Positions 48,241 to 61,307 of a stretch of 64,000 bases of DNA are shown piece by piece. Numbering within the stretch: position 1 is the first letter of the stretch; each line of letters begins with the position of its first letter. The notes below the pieces were generated by a model. The model searched no databases. It saw only the letters and a program-made list of their open reading frames with translations, and was not told the DNA's origin. Source of the DNA: Phaseolus vulgaris (Eukaryota; Streptophyta; Magnoliopsida; Fabales; Fabaceae); NCBI RefSeq assembly GCF_000499845.2, contig NC_023759.2, forward strand, positions 48,458,172 through 48,522,171, read 5' to 3'. The translations under genes and the position numbers were made by a program.

Positions 48241-49889
48241 AGTTGAGAGTAATATCTGTGTTGTTTATTAGATGTTTAGATTATATCTTTTCTGTAGAGT
48301 ATAATCAGGCATATATTGTTCGAATTGTAACTTTTCTACTTTTAGTCATGATTCCGTCCTAATTGAGTCATTAAGGATGATTAAGTCTATTTGATTGAGA
48401 TCCCTTGATTTGTGCTCCCTCATAATGTTAAATACACAGGTTGAAAAAAGATTCATGATCATATATCGGATCAGACACATGACCTAAAATTCTTTATAAG
48501 AGTCTAAACTTGAATACAAGAAGAAAAATTGATACCAGGCACTAGACATAGTAGTGGTTCCTTATAAATAATCTAACATATAAAACAAAACAAAAAACAA
48601 GTAATCTAACATACAAAAAAAAACTAAAAAAAAACAAGTTAAGAGTGAAAACAGAAACAAGGTTAAAAGATTAAGGTTCTTACTTTGTGTTCTTTTTCTT
48701 TCCATTTTTTGATTTTTCTTTTGGCAAATTTATTCATTGACATCAACGACTGAATTCACCAAGCACGTATCAATTTGATGTGGATAATGTACAGCTAAAA
48801 ATGTTGATGGAATAAAACATTGAAGCTATCTAAATACATTGATGTTGTTGTTGTGTATTGGAATTTGATATCATAAATGATGCACATGTTTTGTCAAATT
48901 GCCTAGCCACTGAGAAGGACCACATACTCTTAATTGATGATAGATATAACTCACTATCACTGACTTTGCTTTCTTACCATTTAAGTATATTTTCGTTATC
49001 ATTTAACTTTTATTTGGTTAACAGCAAAAAAATGTAAGGAAAAAGTTTGGAAAAGGAAGATTTTTTTTTTTTAAAGTTAAAATCAATTTAGCAGGTGTAA
49101 CATGCATACAATTTGCAGTAACCATTTCTTATATAGTTGGATTTAGACAGACTCAATCTTCCCACAAAACAAGTAAATGATTAAATTTATATAATTGTTT
49201 AGAATTTAAAAATTAGGAAAATAGAATAAATATATTTGTTAATTTTTATAAAGAACCTTAAATTAGATTTTGAATGTTCAAATTCAATCTTCAATTTATT
49301 TCTTCGGTAATATAAGGCAACTCCATCTCACTAGCATCACATATTTGACCATATTTGACCGTCTTTACGTAATTAAAGAGAACAATTTTTTGTTCGTATT
49401 GCAATGAAAAATGTTATCTTCTTAATCTGTAATCGGTGATTTAGAACTGTTTTGTTTTTTAAATAAAACACCTTATGTAATAAAAGAATTAGGGTGATAT
49501 ATAACTAGTTTTTATGAATTCAAATATGGATATTTGGTATTCATAGACACTGTATACAAAATATTAAGGAGTTTGCAATAATTTATATATATTATTTAAC
49601 TAATTTATAAAAACTCACATGTAAAATTAATATTTAAGGTAAGTTAAACAGATTTAGTCCCAATTTAAAAGTTTTATTTTGAAGATTAGTGATGAAGGTG
49701 AAAATGAAAAATTGGTGTGATCCAGAAAAGTGAGGCAATTAATTGTGCATCACCAGTGGATGAATTGGATGGTTGTAATCTCAGGCCAAATTGTGTTCAC
49801 TGGGTCCTTGGTTTGAAGTTGATAGTGGGTCCTTCACCAAGTTGATGTTGGCCCATTAGTCTGTCATGGTGGCCAATTGCTTTCTGACC

Positions 49890-50520
49890 CCCTCAAATTA
49901 AAGGCAAATTCTAATCTTTTTGAACTTTCATCCTACATAGTTTTGAATTTTCGAAAATGTCCCTTATTTAAAAAATAAAATTTTAGAATTGGAAATAATA
50001 CATTCTAGAAAAAGTAGGTATGGAAAAGGTTGTTGTGTTCTGGAAATAAAAATCTTGAAAAAAATCAAAATTTTATTCTAAATAAAAAATCCACAATATA
50101 AAAAATTTGTTTTGAAAAGAAAAATCCAAAAATATATTTGAGATAAAGAAATCTATAATATATTTTTATATATATCCTATTTTATTTAAAGAATTTTCCA
50201 TTTTTATAGTGAAATTGGGTGCAGTTATATACTAGAGGAAGTAATTGTCCAAATTGAGGCAAGTTTTTCGTACGCCAAATCATTTTTAACCTGTGCCTAA
50301 CATAATTTTTTATTTTCGAAAATAAAAATCTAAAAGTGAAAATAATACATTATGAAAAAGTATATCCAGAATTCAAAATTTAAAATCTCATTCTAAATAA
50401 AAAAAATCCGTAATACATAAAATTCATTTTGAAAAAAAAATCCTTAAAACTCTATTATTTAAGGGTATTTTTGTCTTTCATACTAATACTAAATTAGGTG
50501 CAGTAATGGTGCTAAGTAAA
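49890..50520. repeat. Dispersed non-coding repeat, two adjacent related parts
   Basis: Two consecutive parts (about 49890-50220 and 50225-50515) share TTTTCGAAAAT, AATAATACATTxTxxAAAAAG and TTCTAAATAAAAAATCC phrases and both end in a GTGCAGT word after TTTTATAGTG- or TTTTTGTC-type text. Similar phrases occur at 28820-29265. The family is non-coding and its class is uncertain. Confidence 0.45.
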
Positions 50521-50829
50521 ATTTGAACACCTGCGATCCAACCCAATAGTGTGTATTATATATTAATATTTATACCATTAATTATAATTTATCATATATA
50601 ATATAAATTTTTAATTTTACAATAATTATTTGAAAATGACGTTCGTAGCAGCCTGTAATTTTCCATTCTAAACCTGTGCTGAGAGACTCAATAAGAATGT
50701 AACGAAGTTTAAGTATTAACATTCATACAAAATATTCTTATTTTAAAATATTAAATAAATAAATAAATAATTAATTTTTTAATTTGTTTTTTGCTACAAA
50801 TGTTTTCTTTCACACACGGTTCTCGTTAA

Positions 50830-50953
50830 AACCTTTTCCTCTCAATTATTGCATGCCCTAGCATCAGGAGGCCGTTATCTCACTCCAGCACTTTGGCAAC
50901 CGTGGAACTCAGGCACGCCGTCGCACCGAAGCATCTCCAGGTTCTCCGCGAAG
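50830..50953 (+). other. Probable non-coding first exon of RPC9
   Basis: A GC-richer segment ends CCGCGAAG at 50953 followed by donor GTTAGT. The next plausible acceptors are TATTGCAG (exon from 52375) or TCTCTCTAG (exon from 52427), leaving a leader intron of about 1.4-1.5 kb. The transcription start is not fixed. Confidence 0.4.
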
Positions 50954-52436
50954 GTTAGTTTTTTGTTGTTTTATATTCTTTGGTCCTTAGATTTGTAGTT
51001 CTTCTATTTCTTGGATTTTGAAGAAAGGCGTTTTCTTGGCCTCTGTTTAGTGATGAATTGTATCTCACAAACAGAGTTTTTTTGGTTCCATAATTATGGC
51101 TGCATGCTTATTAATTCATCATTCAAGGAACATTGCAAAGTAAACGTAGTTATACGCAGTATTTGCTACATGTCGAGAATGACAAGGATATTGAAATATA
51201 GAATTCTGTCTAGGCACTCTGATATTTGGGTTTGGTACTTTCAGAATTCTTAACTTCAAAACACTTTGTATTTGATAGTTTACTTTGTCTTGATAAGAGT
51301 GTTCTAAGTGGGAAGTAGTTGGTCTTCCACAATACTGTTTATTAGGTTTTTTAAATTTATTTTGGTATACGTTACCCATTAGTTCCTTACATATTACTGA
51401 CCCAACAGTTCCTTATCCACTGTTATTTTGGTTTTGTTTTTTAATCTTTTTTTTTTTCTCCTCTTCTTGCCTTCTGCATGGGAAGAAGATTGCTAATTCT
51501 GTATATGTAATTAAACAAATAATGTAAACTACTTCCACCCATTCTATTATTATGTACTCAGATAGCCAGCCACAATAAAAGTCAGGGTCCTTTTGTTAAA
51601 ATAAAGAAATTTATTTTCTCTGTTCCATCATTCAAGCTAAGTTTGATTAAGTCATTTGTTGCTTTAAGATTTGAATGTAGTCTCTAACATAAACTGTCTA
51701 GAATTTCAACATTGGCAAATTGATGTTAGATTGAGTACCAAACAACTAGAGGAGTAAATGAAAAGAAATTTGGCAATACTCATTCAAATTGCAGTAGTTA
51801 CAGAGAATTTCAGCGGATGATAGGGAAGGCCAATGTGTCTTAAATATAAGAACATATAAAAACCATGAGTCCACACCTAATCTAACGGCTTCAGCTTTAG
51901 GGTAAGTTGGTTCGTGACAGTATAGATAACTATTTATTTCTTTGCCTCTATTTGGTTTTCTGTCTTTGTTTCCCTCCTTTACTACCACTATTTTGATTCA
52001 CATTTCTGTTCACTTTACCATTGTTTCTGTTTGATTAAAGTAATGATCTTCCACTGCTTACTAAATACTTATCCAGTTATACTTGCCCAAAACTCCTTGC
52101 AACTGAACACCTTGTTTATATAACCAGTACCAAAGTTTTTTGCCACCCAAGTTCCGGAAGAATTAAAGTGGCAATGAAATTATTTGATATTCTGCATTGG
52201 TTCAATATTTGAATATTGCTATTTCTTTGATAGGAGAAACCATACCAACTCAATTTTGTTTCTTTTGATGTCCACTCCACCCAAATTTTGCACTTTAAGT
52301 TAAAATTGTATTCGGATGTATTTTTGTGAAAATTCAATTATTTAATTTGGTGTTTATATGTTGGCTTTATTGCAGAAGCAAAGGAAACACTCTCTTTTTG
52401 TTACTTCCTTTTCTCTCTCTCTCTAGTGTCGCACAA

Positions 52437-54584
52437 ATGAAGATGTATGTTTCCCCCATTTTTGTTTGTTTTCAAATTAATACACTAATTTCATTTGAAC
52501 TTTTCTATTATCTATTGGCATATGGTTGATGTTTACTAACTTGGTCATAGCTTAGAGGCCAATGCTGGTGCACTCACAAATTTTGAGGTCCTTGATTTCT
52601 TACGAGCTAAAGGAGCTTCAAAGGATCCAACCAGGGTTATTGCCAAAGTGGAGCAGTCTGAATACAAGGTTAGGTTTGCTTTTTCTAATAGATGGCAATA
52701 ATTTTTTAGTTTTGTTGGTAAATGAATGTCCTGGATATCTAGCAGGTTTATGATTATTTGGTTGACACTGCTGCCTCTGATCAAACAAGAGAGAGCATCA
52801 ATGAGTTTTTGACTTGTATTAAACGACATGACCTAGCAAAAGCTGAGGTTCTGAACATATTAAACACTAGGCCAACTTCTGAAGTTGAAATATTCCCTGT
52901 AAGTATCAATTTAAATTTTCCCATTTATTTTACACTAAACCATTTAGTTAGAAGTTATTAGCTCTGCGATGTGTTTCTGTTATTTGCCTTTAGCTTTGAA
53001 GTATGAAGTATTAGGTATTGACTTTTAACTTTTTATGCTGTGATGTAACTTGTAAACTCTAGCAAATAAGCAACACAAAATTCTGACAATTAACAGGTAT
53101 TATAGCATAATTCCCATTTTTCTTCTCATAACTAATTTGCTCTATCAAAATATAATTTATAAGAAAACTGTTATTCGTAAGATCAGCCAGTTTGGAAACA
53201 TAGTCCCTCCATTATTAATAACTTGGAATGATAAAAAAAGAAAGAATAGTTAGTCGATCCCCAATTCACATGTTAGGTTTGATAACCAATAGATTTGTAT
53301 TTTTTTATGAATTCCAGAATTTCTTTTCCAGTGAATCCTGTAATGATATATCAGTTGGAATTGGAAGCACTGAGACCATTAGACTTATATTTAACTTTCT
53401 TTGGTCCCAACTTATCCAAAGACCTGTTACTGAATTTTAGAGGGTGAGAAAAATATTGGAAACATACTCTCCATTCTCCATTTATTATGCATACATCAAT
53501 AAGGAAGTTTTCAGGCACTGGGTCGCCTTTGGTTTGAATACACCAGCTAGTGGTCATGGGTTAATCCTGATGGACCAAATCTACAAGATTTAATCTTTTA
53601 AGTTTTCAAATCTCTCTGTTTTGCTACCTTAGTGTGCTTTTACTTACCAGAAGCTTTGCTCATTTAAGGGGGATGATATATTATTAGACATTTTTAGCTT
53701 ATTATACTCGATAATTTCTAATTAGATGACGGAATAAAATACTTTTACATTTATCAAATATAGTCAAAGTAGACTATATGATTATCTGTACGTGGGGTTT
53801 AAAACTTCAAACTAAGATATTAAGGATTAATGAAGTTTCTGGTCTAAAATTTTGGAATTTTGTTCGTTGCTTATAATTTATTTTTTTTGTATAAAAATTA
53901 CTCCTTCATAAGGAAAAAATAGTTCCGGGAGAGGGTTTATTATTGATGGTTGAAAATAAATGAAAGACTAGAAATGGTCGATTTTTTTTGTAAAGACTGA
54001 AATCAAAATCCAAAAGTTTTGAAAGACTACTTTTTTTAGCCCTGTAGCTGATTATCATATTTTTTGTCGAATTTGATTTTGTATATGTAAACTCCTGATT
54101 AGTTGTGTTTGTGTAAGAAGTATTGGAATCATCAGGTTTGCTAGTCTGCAATTTTGACTGCATAGAAAGATAGGATTGCTTGAATTTTTAAGTCCAAAAT
54201 TTAAATGGTTGTGTTATGTTTGATAATAATTTTCTGCGAAGAGAGTATTGTTATCTCTATTTCTAAATCTCAGAGTTGTCCATTCATTTTTGGTAGGACT
54301 GGGTTGGGACTGATAATGTGCTTTAAAATTTTTAGTCTATTTCAATAGCTACCCCTACGAAACTGTAATTAAGCAGTTTGTTTACTTTGATTACACAGAT
54401 CATAGAAAGTTGTGAGGGACGTTTTCCAGATGAAGAGGTGACCGAAATAGTGGAGCTGGTGACGAAAACATTGCCGCCACCTCCCGAAATGAAACAGGAA
54501 GAAATTACCAAGGATGACGAAGAAACTGCTACACTGAAAAATGAAAAGGAAGAGATTAGTGAAGATCCAATGGACACCAGATAA
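52437..54584 (+). CDS. RPC9: RNA polymerase III subunit RPC9 (Rpb4-like)
   Basis: Four coding exons (52437-52444, 52551-52668, 52746-52898 and 54399-54584) with GT-AG introns give 154 residues. The first coding exon holds only eight bases, ATGAAGAT; joined to the next it yields the family's typical MKILEANAGALTNFEVLDFL. Later landmarks are DPTRVIAKVEQSEYKVYDYL, RHDLAKAEVLNILNTRP (71-87), a glutamate-valine-rich helix (about 98-115) and an acidic Glu/Asp-rich tail from about 122. RPC9 is the Rpb4/RPC17-like subunit that, with RPC8 (the Rpb7-like partner), forms the stalk of nuclear RNA polymerase III and takes part in initiation at tRNA and 5S genes. Length is slightly above the family norm because of the tail. 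The 1.5-kb intron 3 contains only chance frames. The tiny first exon is set by the frame and the conserved N-terminus. Confidence 0.92.
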
Positions 54585-54928
54585 CATAACAAATTGTCGT
54601 GTAAAGGATCCTATAAAATTTTATTCATTTTTAGCTTCAAAATCACATATCCAGAAATTGCCATGTTTATTTCGTTCACATTATTTAATATAAATTTAGA
54701 CTGTCATCAATTCCTTTTTATTTTACTTGACTTCAAATATATTAATAATATAAATATTTTTATGATTGTTCAATCCTAAATTATAATGCATAGCATGATA
54801 ATTGCTTAAAAAAATCTTAGTTTATCAATTTTTTTAGCATGTATTATCTACAAACAAGTGAATTAACTTATATTACTCTAATTTAACAATAATCTCCTGT
54901 TTGACTTGGGAACATATAATTGTATTAT

Positions 54929-54967
<39 letters not shown>

Positions 54968-56020
54968 TTAAATAAATGTGCTTTCTGTATTAGTATTCAC
55001 ATTCTTATAATATTAAAATAATATAGTTTCAAAGATATATATATAATTTTACAGGAATGATATTAAAAAATGTTAAAATAATTATGAGATAGTTATTTTT
55101 AAAAAAATTATTTAGTTATTTTAAAATAAAGAAAAACTGTTCAATTACTTATTTTATTAATAAATATATTTTTATTTATTTATTAAAAAATAAAATTATA
55201 CAATTAAAAATAACATTAAAGAAAATTGTGCAATGATATATCCTTTATACAGTGGTATAAAAGAAAATAAAATTTTATCATCTCTATTCATTTTAATTGG
55301 ATTGACAAAATCATCATCTATTACCTATATAATATTAACTCTCATGAAAAACATGTCTAAAACCCTAATTAATTGTTCACTCTTTTCAAGTTAATCAGAT
55401 CTGCAAGTATTTTTCTTCTATAGACAATCTTATTGGAGTGTTGTACTATTGTCAAATTTCAAATAAGGATTTGAACTTTGGATAGTTACAACTGGTGATT
55501 TGAGTGTCATCTAAGTTTATAGAAGTATTCCTCTCAAATGAGTTCATAAAAGAGCTAAATTAAAAAGTTATTTAAGATATAATTTAGGCGTGAATTTAGT
55601 TTTGATGCTAGAAAATCTCGATTGAAGATAATGTTTGTAATATTTTAATAGTCATTTTTATTCTTCAACTTAATCATTTACTGATATGTTATACAATTTT
55701 CATTTTAATAGACACAGATTAGTTTGATTGGAAGATTCAGTGACACGCAGATTATATTTTCAGAAACTTTTGATGAATTACGTTTTCGACCAGAGTCACT
55801 ATCTATCCTTTACAAAAATTATTCAAACTGTTATTGGATTGTGAGAGTAAAATCTGTTTATAGTTAGTGCTACACAGTAAAAGGAATGTTTTTCTTTCTC
55901 TCTACAATTAATTCCACATCTCAATTTAATTTCAACACCACACACTAAATTTGCAATAAACAGAATAATTGTAAAATGCATGTCATTCATCCTCTTAAAA
56001 TAAATCAGCGACTTACGAAA
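54585..56020. other. Intergenic between convergent RPC9 and CML genes
   Basis: The start is the RPC9 3' UTR and the end is the 3' UTR of the minus-strand CML gene. Between them is AT-rich sequence with an AT microsatellite at 54935-54964. No gene is seen. Confidence 0.5.
54935..54964. repeat. AT dinucleotide microsatellite
   Basis: Fifteen uninterrupted AT units downstream of RPC9. Confidence 0.9.
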
Positions 56021-56440
56021 CTACGAGCGCGTCATCATCTTCTTGAACTCTTCGAAATTCACGTTGCCGTCGCCGTCGGCATCCACGTTTCCGATCATTC
56101 TCCGGCAGTCACTGAGGGAGCACTTCTCCCCCAACCTCCGCATCACGGAGTGCAGCTCCTTCGCCGAGATCAGCCCGTTCTTGTCCAGATCGTACAGCTC
56201 GAACGCCTCCCGAAGCTCCTTCCCGTCGCCGCCGCCTCCGCCGCAGTGAAACTCCCCGAACTCCTTCAAATCAATGTAGCCGTCGCCATTCCGGTCGAGT
56301 TCCGCCATCATACGCCGCACCTCCTCCGTGGTAGTTTTCGATCCCAGCGCCGCCATCAGCTCCCTCAGCTCCGAGCACGAGATCTTCCCGTCGCCGTTCT
56401 TGTCGAACTTGTTGAAGATCTTGCGCACCTCTTCGTCCAT
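56021..56440 (-). CDS. Calmodulin-like protein with four EF-hands
   Basis: An intronless frame of 139 residues starts [20 protein letters not shown]. Four complete 12-residue EF-hand loops are visible: D13-E24 ([12 protein letters not shown]), D49-E60 ([12 protein letters not shown]), D84-E95 ([12 protein letters not shown]) and D120-E131 ([12 protein letters not shown]). All have Asp at position 1 and Glu at 12, so all four should bind calcium. A Gly-rich linker (67-73) separates the two EF pairs. It belongs to the plant CML family of small cytosolic or nuclear calcium sensors, in the group resembling Arabidopsis CML23-28; which member is not clear. There is no transit or myristoylation signal. 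A TATA box sits about 60 bases upstream. The antisense strand has a 163-codon frame that is only a shadow of this GC-rich gene. Confidence 0.93.
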   Translation of the reverse strand: MDEEVRKIFNKFDKNGDGKISCSELRELMAALGSKTTTEEVRRMMAELDRNGDGYIDLKEFGEFHCGGGGGDGKELREAFELYDLDKNGLISAKELHSVMRRLGEKCSLSDCRRMIGNVDADGDGNVNFEEFKKMMTRS

Positions 56441-56491
56441 GGCGACACCGAGAGAAGAAAAAACTGAAGAGTTTGGTTGTGGTGACTCACT

Positions 56492-56511
56492 CGCGCTTTA
56501 TAGAAAGCGCG
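56492..56511 (-). promoter_or_regulatory. TATA box inside a GC-rich inverted repeat
   Basis: On the minus strand, TATAAAG (56502-56496) lies about 60 bases before the CML start codon. It overlaps an inverted repeat, CGCGCTTT and AAAGCGCG (56492-56499 and 56504-56511), separated by four bases. The TATA role is inferred from motif and distance. Confidence 0.5.
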
Positions 56512-59500
56512 GTTGTGCGATTGGATCAGTCACCCAAACGCGTTAAGAAGTTGAGAAGTATTGTGTGAGGTGTTAGCCAAACGCGGTGTTGTTGAGTGTG
56601 GCAGAAGCGGTGAAGTAGTTAGTTAATTGAAAGCGAAGGAAGAGTTTTATTAACCACAAGAAGTTGGAACGCGTGGCATGTCCTCGTGGAGTGCACGAGA
56701 ATCAATATATCATGTCCTTATCATGTTTTATAACAACTTCTGCCCTACATAGATTTTTCTAATAATTTACAAACGCATTTTTTTTAATTAATTACTTGCA
56801 CTTTTTCCTTTTTAAACACAGAAAACATTGAATTATGATTGAAAAATAAATTTTAAATTTTTATATTCTTAATTGATTTTAAGCAGGAATAATTTTAAAT
56901 AAAAAAAAAAGTTATACTAATTTTTCACTGGCATGCTTTTGATATAAAAGTATGTAAAAAAAACAATTTAAAAATAATTGGAGGTGAAATAAAAAAAAAA
57001 TTGGATAGAGTGATGTAAGTTGTGAGTGAAGGATAGGACATGTTGACGGTGATAATGCATAGTGTGATGGTCCACATATTCACACATCACATGCCATCAT
57101 ATGTGATAAAAGTGACCGTACTCATCAAATGTTTATTCATTTCGCGCCAACTAATCAATGGATTTTCTTTAGCAGATGCACCTGTCTTTTGCCGGTTTTT
57201 TTTTTTTTTTCAGAAGTCATGTAATCTTCACATCAAATTTTGATAATTTATATTTGTAAAAATGATTTTAAAATAAAAAATTGTATTTGAAATCATAATT
57301 TTAGTTTAAGTTATAACTTTTTTTTTCTAGTCGTGTATTATTTGTGATTAAAATAAGGTTGTGTACTATTTGTAATTTTTTTTCTTGATTGTTGTTAAAA
57401 TCGTGCTACTAAAGTTTTTATTGATTTTTTAAATTGTATATATTACTCTAATGGAAAATGTTTGGATAAGGAGATCATCATATTCCTTGATAATTTCCAT
57501 ATAATTACTTATAACGATTAAGAAAAATCCCTCTCATTGGTGGGACTGTTCTTATTATTATCCAACATATTTTTAATGAAAATGTTACTTTTTATTTTAC
57601 ATTAGTCGTAATATTATCTTATATTAATCACAAAATTTCACATTTATTTGTGTAGAGACATGTAACAAGATAATATGTTATTAAAAAAAGAAAAAATTCA
57701 ATTAAAAATATAAAAAAAGTTGAATATTTAATGGATCAAGAAAATTTAATAGGACTGAATTGAAAACATTCAAATTTGATGTGAAATTTAATTAAACTCT
57801 TGAAAAAAATAAACAACCTTTTATATTTTTTTAAACTATTACATTTGAAAATAAGTCAGTTTTCTTTTGAAAAAAAAAATTCAACAAAGTATCTTAATAT
57901 TTTGAGTGAGATAATATATTTTTATTCTTATATTTATATTTAGAATAAAATATATTTTATTCAGTTAAATAATAATTAAATAGTCTAAGAATTATTTTAG
58001 AAATTAAAAAGTAGATATAAATTTATGATTCTTTACTTAAAAAAATAATCACTCCATCTAGAAAGCATATGATTGTTGAGGTTAGAAGGTGATAACTTTT
58101 TGAAGTATTATCTTAAAAAATAAAAGAAATATTTTATAATTTTAAATAAGAATAAATGTATTTTAGGTTCTTATAATTTATAGTTATCGTATTTTCATCT
58201 TTATAAACAAACTAATAATTTTCTATTTATTCTAAATTTGTCAACACCACCACCTTGGAACTGAAGTCTTTTTATTGGTTTTTATTCATGGTTGATTATT
58301 TTATTTTTTTCTAAGATCTTCTCTCTTTTGCATCTTTTCTTATATACTATTATTTTTAATTTTAAAAGAGTATATGTATATATATTATTTTTTTGTGAGC
58401 ATATATAATTATAGAGTATTGTGATTACTTAAAAACGACAATTGTTTGTGAGAAACTATACATGTCAACTTCTTTATTATAGCAGGACATTATTGGAGAC
58501 AAACATGTTCTCATTAATTTACCTGATACAATGCTATCCCACTTCTGAATTAAAATCTCAATAGTATTTAAGCACTTTGTTTCCATTTGTAGAACATGGC
58601 TTATAATTCACTCAACTTTAACCTCATTGCATAGGTTCTTCAAAAGAGTAAACTCCAGTTTCAATCTTTGTTTCACCTTTCTTCATTTTGAACTTCAATT
58701 TTAAATATTTTAAAAGCTTCTATCGGACTCTTCTCACCATTGCTGCAAATAATCATTTTGCTAAAATGAACAAATATATATCATTAGCTTTATTATGTGT
58801 ATAAATGCTTCTAAATATACAGTTATGGTATTAATTAATTTAAAACAATTTTTTTTCAATTTCGTTGAAAATATATTTGGACAAGCTTTTTTATGGTCCA
58901 TTGACAAATCTACCCAGTTTAAACGGAATCTATAAAAAAATTAAAGAAAAAAATTACACACTATTTTTTTTAATTATTTACGTAGAGGAAGGAGAAGATT
59001 GTTTGCAATTCAATATTTTTATTCTCTTTCACTTTATTTTTTCTTAATTTTTTTTATCTCTATTTTTGTTCTTACCAAAATGAAAAATGGAAGGTAGATC
59101 TCCTAAAATAAATTATTCGTTTTATAGGTCAAGCTTATTAAGGTGATAAGGAGAAAGTTATGTTTAGAAGATTGTCCGACAATCAAATCATAATAACATA
59201 TAAAAAAAATTAAGAGTATATGAGTGTGAGAAGTGATTGATTATTCCATGTAGAATAAATAGTATATTTATAATTTTTTTTAAAATTTAGATTAAAAACT
59301 ATTATCAAATAATAAGATATAATTGATTATTAAATATTTATTATTTGATCAATTATAATATATCCAAATTATATAATTAGATTTGATTTGAATGAATTAG
59401 GGGTGATTTGATTAAATTGCACAAGATTTAATTGGACATAGGCTTTGAGGATACTTTCTGTAAATATATTTAATATATAAACATTTTATTTTCCATCAAT

Positions 59501-61049
59501 CACTGTAAATATGTTTAATATAGAAACACTTTTTTTGGCCATCAATCGTGATAACTTTGAATGGAAACGAGCACAGATATGACGCTCTCTTTTCAGCATC
59601 CTCTTCATTCTATCTTTTCTTCGTTGCTTCAAGGAATAGTCCCATCCTTTTCAAACCAACATGTCAATGAGATGGTAACTCAACAACTCCCTTCAAGTGA
59701 GAAAAAAAAAACATTACCATTAAATCTTGAAAGGAATATTACATTGAAATTCATTTTGAACATAAGTAGACATGACTTAGTTGGAAAGTGGGATATAATA
59801 TTTTAACGTAAAAAAAACCTTCTCGGCTATTTAGAAAAATTCATCTTATCTAGTTTAGAAAATGTTTCCAATATAAGAGTAAGATTACAATATTCGTTTC
59901 TCTCCTTCATCACAAGTTTCATTTATATAAAGAAGAATACTTCTTCATAAAGAAATAGTGAATAATTAATATTTGTCACATTTTTAAGATAACTTGAAAA
60001 TACTATCGTCAATTTTCTAGGTTGAATTTCAAAGTTTTTAAGAGATATATAATTCCAAGACTTTAGAATGTTAATTGAATTTACTGAATAGATCAATTAC
60101 CAATATTCATTAGTCATGATCTCGTGTTACTTAAGAAGAAACTCCTAACAAACATATAAGGATAAAGATTAAACATATAAGGATAAAGATCTCTAACCTA
60201 ATGAGTTGGAACGGGTGAAAGTTGTATCACAAGTGAGAGTGCAATTATTTTAATATTTTATTTTTCTAATTTAGAAAAAAAAAGTTATATGAAAAGGGAG
60301 AAGAATAAAATAAGAAAAATATCGTTGATAAAATTTTTAAAAAAAAGAGTAATGTAATATAAAGATACTTTGATCTTTTAATATATAATCTAGCCTATCT
60401 TTTTATTTTTCTCTTAGAATATGTGGGAACACATTTGGACATGAGTCTCACATACTTTCTTTTACTTTTATGTTAAACTGAAAGGTGAAAGTTAAGCATA
60501 ATATTCCTTTCCTTCTTTTGGTTTTGTTTTCAACCCAATTATAGATACTCTAAAATTTAATGTAAGAGATAAAAAAAAAGAGTGTAAAGGATCGGGGAAC
60601 ATATTTGAAAAGACAGAGTCACTGGTGTTATATTATATATTTGAAAATATAGACACTTAAATTCCACAAAAATGATAAAAGAGGAGAATGGGAGTTAGCC
60701 ATTCCAAGTATTATGAATTTGTGGTTTGTTACTTGGGGGACAAAGAATAAAGCAAATCCCTGAAGAGGGAGCAATGCACATTTGACAAAGTGACTAAATT
60801 TAGCAAAACACTTTCAACCATTCACATTAGAAAAAAAATGAATTTGGCCAAGTTTGGTAAACAAGTTGTGAATTATGTTATCTTGGTAATTAGGCATTAG
60901 TGTCAATAATAAGTAAACCCCATGTACTAAAGATGGCATAACCTTACCCAAACTCTTAGGCCTTTAACCTCTCAATTTCCGTTTTAAGTGAAACCCCAAA
61001 ACCACAAAGAAACTCATTCTTTTAGGTAATACAAACCAAACATTCCATA
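56512..61049. other. AT-rich intergenic, no gene seen
   Basis: The first few hundred bases hold the CML promoter, and the last few hundred the polcalcin promoter and leader. A 21-bp-period tandem duplication of ACATATAAGGATAAAGAT lies at 60152-60190. Frames at 57040-57243, 58865-59047 and 59561-59806 have no recognisable content. Confidence 0.5.
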
Positions 61050-61307
61050 ATGGCTGATGATGATCCACAAGATGTAGCTGATAGGGAACGCATTTTCAAG
61101 CATTTTGATTCCAATGGTGATGGCCAAATCAGTTCACAAGAGCTTGGTGAAGCCCTTAAAGCACTTGGATCAGTGACCCCAGATGAAGTGCAACGGATGA
61201 TGGATGAAATTGACACAGATGGTGATGGCTTCATTTCACATCAAGAGTTCACAGATTTTGCACGAGCCAACCGTGGTCTAGTGAGGGATGTAGCCAAGAT
61301 TTTTTAA
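61050..61307 (+). CDS. Polcalcin-type two-EF-hand calcium-binding protein
   Basis: An intronless frame of 85 residues, the normal polcalcin size, begins MADDDPQDVADRERIFKHFD. Two complete EF-hand loops are present, D20-E31 (DSNGDGQISSQE) and D55-E66 (DTDGDGFISHQE), linked by LGEALKALGSVTPDEV, and the protein ends in the family-like FARANRGLVRDVAKIF. Polcalcins are small cytosolic calcium-binding proteins usually made in pollen and known in other plants as allergens. Pollen expression here is expected from the family but not shown by the sequence. The start is the first ATG, directly after an A-rich leader. It lies 1 kb from the kinase gene, which converges on it. Confidence 0.93.
   Translation: MADDDPQDVADRERIFKHFDSNGDGQISSQELGEALKALGSVTPDEVQRMMDEIDTDGDGFISHQEFTDFARANRGLVRDVAKIF

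Larger units (their letters stand above)
46221..50829. other. AT-rich intergenic with repeat fragments
   Basis: No gene is seen. It holds an LTR-type fragment near 48070-48240, a dispersed repeat at 49890-50520 and otherwise low-complexity AT sequence. The last few hundred bases should include the RPC9 promoter. Confidence 0.5.

Noticed and set aside
52545..52829. 94-codon minus-strand frame across RPC9 exons 2-3
   Set aside because: It is an antisense shadow of RPC9, whose plus-strand exons join into a known protein.
55976..56467. 163-codon plus-strand frame
   Set aside because: It is the antisense shadow of the CML gene, which has four intact EF-hands on the other strand.
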